A stretch of 44,063 bases of DNA from Nitrososphaerota archaeon (GTDB lineage Archaea; Thermoproteota; Nitrososphaeria; Nitrososphaerales; Nitrosopumilaceae), in NCBI GenBank assembly GCA_005877305.1, contig VBPW01000018.1:1-44063 (forward strand), given 5' to 3'. Below, piece by piece: positions 19,010 to 28,447 of this stretch (within the stretch, counting starts at the first letter, position 1; each line of letters opens with the position of its first letter). The notes under the pieces are model-generated. The model had not been told where the DNA came from and made no database searches. It saw only the letters and a list, made by a program, of their open reading frames with translations. A program made the position numbers and the translations under genes.

Positions 19010-19075
19010 AAGAGATAATGAAATAATTATGATATGCCTAGGGTATTTTTAACAAATTTAGACGAATTTTCTAGT

Positions 19076-19088
19076 AATATTTATAAAT
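19076..19088 (+). promoter_or_regulatory. Putative archaeal TATA box for ilvB
   Basis: taatatttataaattatt; about 25-30 nt upstream of a plausible TSS near 19107. Confidence 0.5.
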
Positions 19089-19116
19089 TATTCTTGTTGC
19101 AAAACTATAGACTGAA

Positions 19117-19179
19117 ATGAAGTTAGGAGGATCGGCGAGCATTTCTAGTATTCTGTTGCTAGTCGACCTTATGCTGTAA
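19117..19179 (+). promoter_or_regulatory. Putative leader peptide ORF / structured 5' leader of ilvB
   Basis: MKLGGSASISSILLLVDLML*; 9/20 residues Leu/Ile/Val; hairpin 19128-19141/19157-19169 within it. Confidence 0.45.
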
Positions 19180-19209
19180 ATACACAGCTTAGTTTCTGGT
19201 GAAAAAATT

Positions 19210-20898
19210 ATGGAAAAAATGTCAGGTGCTAGATCATTAATGGTTGCCTTAGAAAAGGAGGGCGTGGAGCTAGTCTTCGGACTACCCGGCGGTGCAAACT
19301 TGCCAATCTACGATGAGCTATACAAGAGTAATATTCGCCACATCTTGGTAAGGCATGAACAGTCTGCTGCGCACATGGCAGATGGATTTGGCAGAGTGAG
19401 CAGGAGACCAGGTGTCTGTTTTGCAACCTCTGGCCCTGGTGCAACAAATATCGTAACTGGAATTGCAACAGCTCAAGCTGATTCGGCTCCAATGATTGCC
19501 ATTACTGGACAAGTTCCTTCAAAGATGATTGGTAGAGACGCATTTCAAGAAAGTGACATCATAGGAATAACAAATCCAATTGTCAAATATGCCTTTCAAC
19601 CAATGGACGCAGCTGAAATTCCAGAGGTAGTAAAAAAAGCATTTTACATTTCATCCACAGGCAGGCCCGGACCAGTATTAATAGACATTCCAAAAGACGT
19701 ACAACAAAATGAAGCTGAAATGCAATTCCCAAATGAAGTTAAAATCAGAGGATATCACCCATGGGTAGACCCCGATATCAGAGAAATCGAACGGGCAATT
19801 GAGATGCTCCTTTCATCAGAAAGACCAATCATTCTTGCAGGTGGCGGAGTAATAATTTCAGGAGCATTTGCAGAATTACAATCAATAGCAGAACTTCTTA
19901 TGATTCCAGTAGTGACAACTTTCAAAGGAAAAGGATCATTCCCAGAAAATCATCCCTTATCACTTGGCCCAATTGGAATGCATGGACATGCAGAGGCAAA
20001 TAAAATGATGGTAGAGGCAGATTGTGTTCTTGCAGCAGGTTCCAGATTTTCAGATAGGTCAGTAGGAACCTTTGAGGAATTTGAAAAGAGATTAAAAATA
20101 ATCCACATGGATGTAGACCCTGCAGAGATTGGTAAAAATCAAACTACAACTGTTGCAGTAGTTGGAGACATCAAGGCTTCGTTGAGAATAATGGTAAAGA
20201 TGTTAGTTCAAAAAGCAATCAAGCGTGGTGATAACAACCCTTGGTTAAAGAAAGTAAATGAAACCAAAGAATATTTTAGAGAAAATTTGAAGCTTCATCC
20301 ACATCCCCTTGGAGCAGCCAAAGTTTTACGCAAGCTAAGAGAAGTGCTTCCACATCAATCAATTGTAACCACAGAAGTTGGTCAACATCAGATGTGGGCC
20401 TCACTATTTTTTGATGTCATTCAACCTGGAACTTTTTTTAGTTCAACAGGTCTTGGAACTATGGGTTGGGGATTTCCTGCAGCAATAGGTGCCAAAGCCG
20501 CAAAACCAAGTGTCCCAGTCTTAGACATTGCTGGAGAAGGAAGCTTTAACATGACAGAAAATTCTCTAGCAGTATCAGTTTTAGATAATTTGCCTGTTAT
20601 TGTTTTGTTGATGAATAACTTTTCACTTGGAATGGTAGCACAGTGGCAGAGAACATTCTACGATAAGAGAATGATTGGCATTGATCTCAAAAACTGTCCA
20701 GATTATGTAAAAATAGCAGAAGCATATGGAGCTCAAGGAATTAGAGCAGAATCCATAGATGAGATTGGTAAAGCTGTTCAAACCGCACTCAAAAGCGATG
20801 TTGCAACTGTAATTGATGTACCGATTGACCCACAAGAGGACGTTTTACCATTTGTAGCGCCAGGTACACCCCTCAAGGACATGATCCTACCCTCATAG
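19210..20898 (+). CDS. ilvB: Acetolactate synthase large subunit
   Basis: ThDP enzyme motifs [58 protein letters not shown]. Confidence 0.95.
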   Translation: MEKMSGARSLMVALEKEGVELVFGLPGGANLPIYDELYKSNIRHILVRHEQSAAHMADGFGRVSRRPGVCFATSGPGATNIVTGIATAQADSAPMIAITGQVPSKMIGRDAFQESDIIGITNPIVKYAFQPMDAAEIPEVVKKAFYISSTGRPGPVLIDIPKDVQQNEAEMQFPNEVKIRGYHPWVDPDIREIERAIEMLLSSERPIILAGGGVIISGAFAELQSIAELLMIPVVTTFKGKGSFPENHPLSLGPIGMHGHAEANKMMVEADCVLAAGSRFSDRSVGTFEEFEKRLKIIHMDVDPAEIGKNQTTTVAVVGDIKASLRIMVKMLVQKAIKRGDNNPWLKKVNETKEYFRENLKLHPHPLGAAKVLRKLREVLPHQSIVTTEVGQHQMWASLFFDVIQPGTFFSSTGLGTMGWGFPAAIGAKAAKPSVPVLDIAGEGSFNMTENSLAVSVLDNLPVIVLLMNNFSLGMVAQWQRTFYDKRMIGIDLKNCPDYVKIAEAYGAQGIRAESIDEIGKAVQTALKSDVATVIDVPIDPQEDVLPFVAPGTPLKDMILPS

Positions 20899-20906
20899 GG
20901 ATTTCA

Positions 20907-21345
20907 ATGTGGTCTATAATTTCTGTACTAGTAGAGAATAAACCGGGAGTCTTGTTTAAGGTGACAAATCTTTTTAGATCAAGAAATTACAACATCGATA
21001 GCATCTCCGTAGGGATAACTGAAAATCCAGAATTTTCTAGAATGACAATCACCACATCGGCTGATGAAAAACAACTCAATCAAATAATAAAACAGCTTGA
21101 CAAGATGATCGACTCAGTTGAGGTAAAACACTTAGAAGAGAAGAGACAGCATGGAAATAATGAACCTTGCCAATGCTTTCAAATGCCAAGTTCATGATGT
21201 GAGAAAGACATCAATCATGGTCGAAATAACTGCCACACCAGACAGGATTAATGCGTTTGAGGATCTAGTTCGTGGATACGGAATTTTAGAAATTGCAAGA
21301 ACTGGATTATGTGCGCTCCCAAGAGGCGGGATCAATGAAGATTAG
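20907..21345 (+). CDS. ilvN: Acetolactate synthase small subunit, apparently frameshifted near 21140
   Basis: 20907..21197 gives the ACT domain ([36 protein letters not shown]); 21151..21345 gives the C-terminal domain ([46 protein letters not shown]). Confidence 0.9.
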
Positions 21346-22852
21346 AATTTTTGACACAACATTAAGAGACGGAGAACAAACACCAGGAGTGGCCCTAACT
21401 CCAGAGCAGAAACTAAGTATTGCACAAAAACTTGATGCCCTTGGAGTTGATGCCATAGAAGCTGGATTTCCAGTAATTTCAGATGGTGAAATGCAAGGAA
21501 TCAGATTGATAACAAGTGCAAACTTGAATGCTGAAATTTGTGGACTAGCAAGAACTGAGAAAAAAGATATTGACGCAGCAGTTTCAGTAGGTCTCAAATA
21601 CATCCACACATTTATCGCAACATCAGACATTCACCTAAAGTATAAACTAAAACTTACTAAAGATCAAGCACTAGTAAAGGCAATTGAAGCAGTAGAATAT
21701 GGCAAGTCACTTGGTTTGCAGGTAGAATTCTCTGCAGAAGATGCGACCAGAACAGAAAGAGAATTTCTTAAAAAAGTTTTCAAAGAAATTGCACATGCTG
21801 GTGCAGATAGAATAGACATACCAGACACAGTAGGATATTCCACGCCAGGGTATATTGCAGAAATAACTAAAGATGCTATCGAAGCATCACATCTACCAAT
21901 AAGTGTACATTGTCATAATGATTTTGGTCTTGCAGTTGCAAATACAATTTCTTCAATCCAAGCAGGTGCACAGTGTGCTCATGTTACAATAAATGGTATA
22001 GGTGAGCGAGCTCGCAATGCATCTCTTGAAGAACTTGTAATGGCGCTTCAATGCTTACAGTTTGATAAAAAATATGAGACAAATATTAATACAAAACTTC
22101 TCTATGAGACATCAAGGTACGTTTCTAGTATAGTAGGAATCCACGTTCAACCAAACAAAGCAATAGTTGGCGAAAATGCCTTTGGGCACGAATCTGGGAT
22201 ACACACCCATGGAGTTTTGAATAATCCCTTGACCTACGAACCCATAAGTCCTGAACTTGTAGGCAGAACAAGATGGTTCCAAGTGGGAAAGCATGCAGGA
22301 GCTCATGGTGTTTCTGCAATGCTAGAGGAGTATGGAATTCAGCCAACAAGAAAACAGACTCAGGAAATTTTAGAGAGGGTGAAAAAACTTGGAGACCAGG
22401 GAAAACGTGTCACCGATGTTGAATTGCTTTCAATAACAGGAGAGGTCATGCAAACGCATGGTCTTAAGAGATTAGTACATCTCACGGGCTTTTCTGTGTC
22501 AACTGGCATTGGAAACATGCCATATGCCTTTGTCAAATTAAACATTGAAGGCAAAGACTTTATCGGCACTGATTATGGAGTGGGTCCAGTAGATGCATCA
22601 ATTAATGCAATTCAGAAAATAACTGGCGAAATAGCAAAGGTGCGAATCAAGGATTACAAATTAGATTCAATTGCTGGCGGCTCCGATGCACTTTGTGAAG
22701 TTACAATAAAAGTAGAGGACGTATATGGGAATCTTGCATCAGCAAAATCAATTGGAGAAGACATTGTAATTACAAGTGTGCAGGCAATGATTGATGGTAT
22801 AAACAGAATAATGCTCAAGAAGATTCTAAAACAGAAAAATTTGGGAAAATAA
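21335..22852 (+). CDS. leuA: 2-isopropylmalate synthase-family protein (alpha-IPM or citramalate synthase)
   Basis: IFDTTLRDGEQTPGVALTPEQK, SVHCHNDFGLAVAN, GHESGIHTHGVL; ATG at 21335 overlaps the ilvN end. Confidence 0.9.
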   Translation: MKIRIFDTTLRDGEQTPGVALTPEQKLSIAQKLDALGVDAIEAGFPVISDGEMQGIRLITSANLNAEICGLARTEKKDIDAAVSVGLKYIHTFIATSDIHLKYKLKLTKDQALVKAIEAVEYGKSLGLQVEFSAEDATRTEREFLKKVFKEIAHAGADRIDIPDTVGYSTPGYIAEITKDAIEASHLPISVHCHNDFGLAVANTISSIQAGAQCAHVTINGIGERARNASLEELVMALQCLQFDKKYETNINTKLLYETSRYVSSIVGIHVQPNKAIVGENAFGHESGIHTHGVLNNPLTYEPISPELVGRTRWFQVGKHAGAHGVSAMLEEYGIQPTRKQTQEILERVKKLGDQGKRVTDVELLSITGEVMQTHGLKRLVHLTGFSVSTGIGNMPYAFVKLNIEGKDFIGTDYGVGPVDASINAIQKITGEIAKVRIKDYKLDSIAGGSDALCEVTIKVEDVYGNLASAKSIGEDIVITSVQAMIDGINRIMLKKILKQKNLGK

Positions 22853-23869
22853 ATGTATCAAATCGCACTCATAACAGGAGATGGGATAGGGCCTGAGATA
22901 TCTGAATCTGTTATCAAAGTCTTAGAAACAATAAATGACAAACTTGATTTAAAAATAAAAATAGAAAAACTTGAAGCTGGTGACAATGCACTAGCAAAGA
23001 CTGGAAAAGCATTGCCTGAATCAACCTTAGAATCTATCAAAAAATCAAATGTATGTTTGAAAGCTCCAGTAGGAGAAAGTGCTGCTGACGTAATTGTGGT
23101 TTTAAGAAGAATTTTAAACCTCTATGCAAACATCAGGCCCGCAAAGTCATATCCTAACATGCCAGCACTAAAAGACAACATAGATTTGGTCATAGTGAGG
23201 GAAAATACAGAAGATCTTTACACTGGTATGGAATTTGACGTAGGGAATACGGCAGTAGCGATACGTACAATTTCAGAAAGTGCATCAAAACGAATAGCAA
23301 AATATGCATTTTTAATTGCAACCCAACGTAACCAGAAAAAAAAGGTCACTTGTGTTCACAAATCTAATGTCATGAGAAGAACAGATGGTCTTTTTGCAAG
23401 TTCCTGTAGTGAAATTGCAAAGGATTTCCAAAATATACAATTTGAACAGATGTATGTAGATGCGTGTGCAATGAATCTAATAAGGCAACCAGAAGCATTT
23501 GATGTAATTGTAACCACCAACTTGTTTGGCGATATTTTATCTGATGAGGCAGCACAAGTAGTGGGCGGCCTTGGTATGGCACCCGCTGCAAACATTGGAG
23601 ATGATTTTGCGTTATTTGAACCAGTTCACGGTGCAGCTTTTGATATCGCAGGAAAACAAGCAGCAAATCCCTCGTCGTTCATTCTTTCTGCAAAAATGAT
23701 GTTCGAATGGCTAGGAATGAAATACCAAGATCAAAAATGTTTTACGGTTGCAAAAAAAATAGAATCAGCTGTCTTTGGAGTAGTGAAAAATGGAATAAAA
23801 ACTAAAGACATTGGTGGCAACATGGCAACTAGTGAATTTACTCAGCATGTAATTGCCAACATCATCTAA
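22853..23869 (+). CDS. leuB: Isopropylmalate/isocitrate dehydrogenase family
   Basis: IALITGDGIGPEISESV, VRENTEDLYTGMEF, TNLFGDILSDEAAQVVGGLGMAPAANIGD. Confidence 0.88.
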   Translation: MYQIALITGDGIGPEISESVIKVLETINDKLDLKIKIEKLEAGDNALAKTGKALPESTLESIKKSNVCLKAPVGESAADVIVVLRRILNLYANIRPAKSYPNMPALKDNIDLVIVRENTEDLYTGMEFDVGNTAVAIRTISESASKRIAKYAFLIATQRNQKKKVTCVHKSNVMRRTDGLFASSCSEIAKDFQNIQFEQMYVDACAMNLIRQPEAFDVIVTTNLFGDILSDEAAQVVGGLGMAPAANIGDDFALFEPVHGAAFDIAGKQAANPSSFILSAKMMFEWLGMKYQDQKCFTVAKKIESAVFGVVKNGIKTKDIGGNMATSEFTQHVIANII

Positions 23870-24203
23870 GATCAGAAGATGGCGGTTCTCTTGACCAGAA
23901 AAAGATTGCAAGACCTACAGGAATCATTATCATAATAGCCACACCCAACGAAACCCAATAAAACGTTGGATCAATACCTGGAATGAAAGGTATTGGAAAT
24001 ACGGTGTATGCCCATACAAACGCGATAAATCCAAGCAGCATTTTATTTCTTTTAAAAATTTTCCATCCAAGTTTTCTTTTTGTTATAAAACAACGTTTGC
24101 ATCTTGTCCTATCATCTGTCATGCAGGATGTACAGCAACGTTTTTCACAAAAGTAACATCTACGATCCCCAAATTCCGAACCGCAAAAATCACACTGTTG
24201 CAC
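23862..24203 (-). CDS. Zinc-finger plus two-TM membrane protein
   Basis: CDFCGSEFGDRRCYFCEKRCCTSCMTDDRTRCKRC followed by two hydrophobic segments. Confidence 0.7.
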   Translation of the reverse strand: MQQCDFCGSEFGDRRCYFCEKRCCTSCMTDDRTRCKRCFITKRKLGWKIFKRNKMLLGFIAFVWAYTVFPIPFIPGIDPTFYWVSLGVAIMIMIPVGLAIFFWSREPPSSDLR

Positions 24204-24235
24204 TTGTTATTTTAGTAGAATTTGGATTTATTCTT

Positions 24236-25525
24236 TTATGGATAAAGTCTTTCAGGATCACGCGGATACAAGACAACTTCCCTAACATTATCTATCTTTG
24301 TAAGAACTGACATTAGCCTATCAAGGCCCAAGCCCCAACCTGAATGAGGTGGCATTCCCCAGTCAAATGCTCTAAGATGGTCTGCAAATTGTTCAGGGTT
24401 TAGGCCTTGTTCTTGTAATCTTGATCTTAGTTTTTTCGGATCATGCAATCTTGTACCCCCTGAAGAGAGCTCAAGATAGCCATATTGAAGGTCAAATGAA
24501 CAAGATAATGTAGGATCATCGTCTTTTTCACGAATGTAGAACGGTTTTAGTTTCATGGGCCAGTCAATTAAAAAATAAAATCCATGATGTCGTTCTCCCA
24601 GTATACGTAAATGTGAATCTTGTAAATCATCATCGAGCTCAAGTTTTATTCCATCATGTGACAAGTCTTCGATTGCTTTTTTGTATGTCAGACGTTCAAA
24701 CGGTACCGCTGGTTTTTTGATTTCAATGCCAAGTATTTTTTGTTCAGCTGTACAATTTTTTTCTGTATGTTCAAACACATTGACTACAACTAATTCTAAA
24801 ATATCCATCACATCAGAATAGTCCATAAATGCAGCTTCAATATCTACACTAGTGAATTCTGTAAGGTGCCTTACTGTATGTGATTTTTCTGCTCTATAAT
24901 ACGAAGCAATTTCAAAAACCCGTTCTAAACCAATTGTAAGTTGTTCTTTGTAAAGTTGTGGGCTTTGTGCAAGATACGCTTGTTTATCAAAATATTTCAG
25001 TGAAAAAAGATTTGCTCCTCCTTCACTTGCACTACCAATTATTTTTGGAGTATTCACCTCAATAAAATTATTTTCTGTTAGTGTATTCCTAATTGAAGCA
25101 AGTGCATGATGACGTAGTTTAAAAATTGAGGCAGTTTTTTGATTACGAAGATCAAGTGCCCTTGCGTTTAGTCTGTTATCAATATTACTTTCTAGTCTCC
25201 CAATAGGGTCTATTGGTAATGGATGCACTGCTAATGTTAAGATATCAATTTTCTCAGATTTGATTTCAAATGGAAAATCTCTAGCTTTTGATTGCTGAAC
25301 TGTACCCATTATTCTAACCACGCTTTGTCTGTTGAGTCCTTTTGCGTGTTCTAGGGCTTCATTACCAACAAGAACAATTTGAGCAACGCCAGTAACATCA
25401 CGAAGTGTCAAAAATGTAAGCTTGCCAAGTTCCCGTATGTCCTCTATCCAACCGCCCACTACGACCTTCTTCCCTATCATTGAGGACTCGAGGTGACCAA
25501 TGTAATGAGTTCTTTTGAAATCCAT
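24236..25525 (-). CDS. aspS: Aspartyl-tRNA synthetase (archaeal type)
   Basis: GGWIEDIRELGKLTFLTLRD OB-fold; IGSASEGGANLF, AQSPQLYKEQL, FEIASYYRAEKSHTVRHLTEFTSVDIE, GWGLGLDRLMSVL. Confidence 0.95.
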   Translation of the reverse strand: MDFKRTHYIGHLESSMIGKKVVVGGWIEDIRELGKLTFLTLRDVTGVAQIVLVGNEALEHAKGLNRQSVVRIMGTVQQSKARDFPFEIKSEKIDILTLAVHPLPIDPIGRLESNIDNRLNARALDLRNQKTASIFKLRHHALASIRNTLTENNFIEVNTPKIIGSASEGGANLFSLKYFDKQAYLAQSPQLYKEQLTIGLERVFEIASYYRAEKSHTVRHLTEFTSVDIEAAFMDYSDVMDILELVVVNVFEHTEKNCTAEQKILGIEIKKPAVPFERLTYKKAIEDLSHDGIKLELDDDLQDSHLRILGERHHGFYFLIDWPMKLKPFYIREKDDDPTLSCSFDLQYGYLELSSGGTRLHDPKKLRSRLQEQGLNPEQFADHLRAFDWGMPPHSGWGLGLDRLMSVLTKIDNVREVVLYPRDPERLYP

Positions 25526-25546
25526 AGGTTACTATATCATTTTCTC

Positions 25547-25581
25547 TCGAACTCTATAATAAGTTCGATTCCGCTCGAACT
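25547..25581. repeat. Three alternating 7-nt arms TCGAACT / AGTTCGA / TCGAACT upstream of aspS
   Basis: 25547-25553, 25562-25568, 25575-25581 read directly. Confidence 0.8.
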
Positions 25582-25717
25582 GTAAGACATAAAATACCAT
25601 TTCATTGCATCAAAATTACAAATTAGCGTTCTCAAGTAAATCGGTTTTTTTACTTACTAGAATATAACCCCTTCTTCCTCCAAAACCCACATTTAGATCA
25701 ATGAACTAAAATGATTG

Positions 25718-26653
25718 ATGTCTTACATTTCTGTAAATGATCTTAAAACTCAATATAAAACACAGACTGGCATTGTTCATGCAGTAGATGGCGTAAGTTT
25801 TTTTTTAGAAAAAGGAGAATCTATTGGAATTGCCGGTGAAAGTGCATGTGGGAAAAGCACCCTTGGACTTTCCCTAATGCGGGCACTGCAAGGAGGTATA
25901 GTTGTATCTGGTGACATATTATTAGATGGAAAATCTATCATTAAAATGTCAGAATCAGAGTTTACAAAGAATTATCGGTGGAAAGAGATTTCTATGGTCT
26001 TTCAGGGAGCCATGAATTCATTAGATCCAGTTTTTACGGTGGAACATCAATTTCATGAGATCTTAAAACAACATAATTACACTGGAGACTTTGATAAAAG
26101 AATTGCAGAAATAATAACTTCGGTCGGTCTGAATAATTCTGTACTTAAAAAATTTCCACATGAGCTTAGTGGCGGGATGAAACAAAGAATTGTTATTGCC
26201 ATGGCACTTCTCTTGAATCCAAAATTTGTTATTGCAGATGAACCAACAACTGCCCTAGACGTACTTGTACAAGCACAGGTTATCAGTCTACTCAAAAAAC
26301 TGAAAAAAGAAGGGTTATCCATCATGTTGATAACACATGATCTAGCAATAATATCTGAAATCGCTGAGAAAATTGGTGTTATGTATGGGGGCAAAATGAT
26401 TGAGTTCGGGAGTTCATCTGAGATTTACAAGGACCCAAAACATCCGTACACACAAGGTCTTCTTCAATCAATCCCATCGTTAAAAGAAAACAAAAAACCA
26501 CAGTATATCAGAGGAAATCCTCCTACTTTGCTAAACCCACCTCAAGGATGTAGGTTTTATGACAGATGCCCACACGCAATGGAAAAATGTAAGAAAGATC
26601 CTCCTAAAATTAAAACAGACTCGGGTTATGTCCAATGTTGGCTCTACGAATAA
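25718..26653 (+). CDS. Oligopeptide/dipeptide-type ABC transporter ATPase (DppD-like)
   Basis: GESACGKSTLGLSLM Walker A, LSGGMKQRIVIAMAL signature, IADEPTTALDV; C-terminal Cys-containing GCRFYDRCPHAMEKC. Confidence 0.93.
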   Translation: MSYISVNDLKTQYKTQTGIVHAVDGVSFFLEKGESIGIAGESACGKSTLGLSLMRALQGGIVVSGDILLDGKSIIKMSESEFTKNYRWKEISMVFQGAMNSLDPVFTVEHQFHEILKQHNYTGDFDKRIAEIITSVGLNNSVLKKFPHELSGGMKQRIVIAMALLLNPKFVIADEPTTALDVLVQAQVISLLKKLKKEGLSIMLITHDLAIISEIAEKIGVMYGGKMIEFGSSSEIYKDPKHPYTQGLLQSIPSLKENKKPQYIRGNPPTLLNPPQGCRFYDRCPHAMEKCKKDPPKIKTDSGYVQCWLYE

Positions 26654-26735
26654 ATTCTATCTAAAAAATTTATACAACTGTAGTAAAAGGGTCAGAATTT
26701 TAAATTGTTAAAAATTTAAATTATTTTTTTTAAAA

Positions 26736-27395
26736 TTAAGGAGCGTATTGTACGTATTTTGCGCCACTAGTAATATTACATGTTTTTGGGTGGTCTGCAT
26801 CATAACAACCTACAATTTTTTGATTGATTGTGTCAATCCCCTCTTGTATCATGACATTTCTGTCCCTTCCATTGCTATCTGTTGTTTGCGTATTATCAAT
26901 ACCAACATATTTTGGTTGTATACTTGCTAATGCTTCTATTATTTTGATATTATTTTTGTCCATCTGTGCTAGTGCCAAAGCAATCTGGGTGTTTCTATCA
27001 ATGTGTACTGTTTCATCTGTAGGAGTATTAGTCAATCCAGCATAACCTGCTGAAAATTTGTCCAAGCCCAAAACATGAATCTCACCAAATATTGTTATGC
27101 CTTTTGCAGCTGCATATGTCTGTCCATAAGCAATGTTAGCATTCCTTTCATTGTAAACAGTTTCATCAGTAGGAGTATTAGTCAATCCAGCATAATGAGT
27201 ACTTTGATCTAATGGTAAAACATGGGTATGGGCATATTTCTGTAAAGCCCTTGCTTGTGCATAAGCTGCTGCCTTTTGAATATCACTCCAGCTATCATCA
27301 GCAGATGCCAAATTGACAAGGTATTGACCACTAAAACCGAATAGTAAAATCACCATTAAACCGGCTATTATCTTGATTTGCACGTCTTGTATCAT
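26736..27395 (-). CDS. Secreted repeat protein, unknown function
   Basis: Signal-like N-terminus; repeated YAGLTNTPTDETV...RN blocks, two with a 50-codon spacing and a third degenerate. Confidence 0.75.
   Translation of the reverse strand: MIQDVQIKIIAGLMVILLFGFSGQYLVNLASADDSWSDIQKAAAYAQARALQKYAHTHVLPLDQSTHYAGLTNTPTDETVYNERNANIAYGQTYAAAKGITIFGEIHVLGLDKFSAGYAGLTNTPTDETVHIDRNTQIALALAQMDKNNIKIIEALASIQPKYVGIDNTQTTDSNGRDRNVMIQEGIDTINQKIVGCYDADHPKTCNITSGAKYVQYAP
27007..27195. repeat. Near-identical 39-nt direct repeats 150 nt apart inside the 26736..27395 gene
   Basis: actgtttcatctgtaggagtattagtcaatccagcataa (27007) and acagtttcatcagtaggagtattagtcaatccagcataa (27157). Confidence 0.9.
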
Positions 27396-27478
27396 ATTTC
27401 ATGGGTTTTAAAACCTTGCGATGGATAGGATTTTACTGCAAGGATCGCTTGATATAATTCTGATTTCTTAGTATTGTA

Positions 27479-28447
27479 TTGGAAGAGATCCTTTCAGTAC
27501 AAAATTTAACCAAGTACTTTGTTACAAAGAAAGGAATTTTTTCTTCGTCTGAAAAAATAATCAAAGCTGTTGATGGCATATCCTTTTCTTTAAAAAAAGG
27601 CGAAGTCTTTGTTCTTGCGGGAGAATCGGGGTCTGGCAAAACAACCACTGCAAGACTTATTCTTCGTGCAATAGAGCCAGATTCTGGAACGGTTTTTTTT
27701 GATGATGTAGAAATTGGCAAACAAAGTAAAAACCTAGACAAGCTAAGAATGCAATGTCAGATAATACACCAAGATCCCTATGCAGCTATAAACCCTCGGA
27801 TGAAGATATCGGATATAATAATGGAGCCACTTGAGATTCACAAAATTGGAACTAGACAAGAAAGAAAAAAGATGGTAATTGATGCTCTTCAAGAAGTAAG
27901 GCTTGAACCTGCTGAGGAAATATATGACAAATATCCTCATATGCTTTCTGGCGGTCAAAGGCAGAGAATAGTTCTTGCAAGAGCCCTTGTAACAAAACCA
28001 AAAGTAATCATTGCAGATGAACCAGTATCAATGCTTGATGTTTCAGTAAGAGCTGAAGTTTTAGAATTGATGAGAGAGCTTCAAGAAAAGCATGGAATTT
28101 CTTACATTTACATAACGCATGATTTATCCACTGCAAGATATCTGGGACAAAGAATTGCCATCATGTATCTTGGAAAAATTGTAGAAGTAGGACCCATTGA
28201 TGAAGTGCTCTTACATCCAAGACATCCTTATACTCAAGCTCTCATAGATGCTATATCTGAAGCAGATCCAGAAAATCTTAACCGATACAAAGAAATCAGA
28301 ATTAATGAACCGCTTGATGCTGACGTCTATCAAGGCTGTCGATTTCGTTCTAGATGTCCATATGCTATTGAAAAATGCAAAGACGAACCACCACTTGATG
28401 AAGTAGGAAAAGATAGACTTGCTGCATGCTTTGTTAAAATTGATTAA
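27479..28447 (+). CDS. Oligopeptide/dipeptide-type ABC transporter ATPase (DppF-like)
   Basis: GESGSGKTTTARLILR, LSGGQRQRIVLARAL, IADEPVSMLDVSVRAEVL; TTG start. Confidence 0.92.
   Translation: MEEILSVQNLTKYFVTKKGIFSSSEKIIKAVDGISFSLKKGEVFVLAGESGSGKTTTARLILRAIEPDSGTVFFDDVEIGKQSKNLDKLRMQCQIIHQDPYAAINPRMKISDIIMEPLEIHKIGTRQERKKMVIDALQEVRLEPAEEIYDKYPHMLSGGQRQRIVLARALVTKPKVIIADEPVSMLDVSVRAEVLELMRELQEKHGISYIYITHDLSTARYLGQRIAIMYLGKIVEVGPIDEVLLHPRHPYTQALIDAISEADPENLNRYKEIRINEPLDADVYQGCRFRSRCPYAIEKCKDEPPLDEVGKDRLAACFVKID

Noticed and set aside
26650-26735. Very AT-rich tract with TTTAAATT inverted motifs
   Set aside because: Lies between convergent genes; ordinary termination-type sequence with no specific structure.
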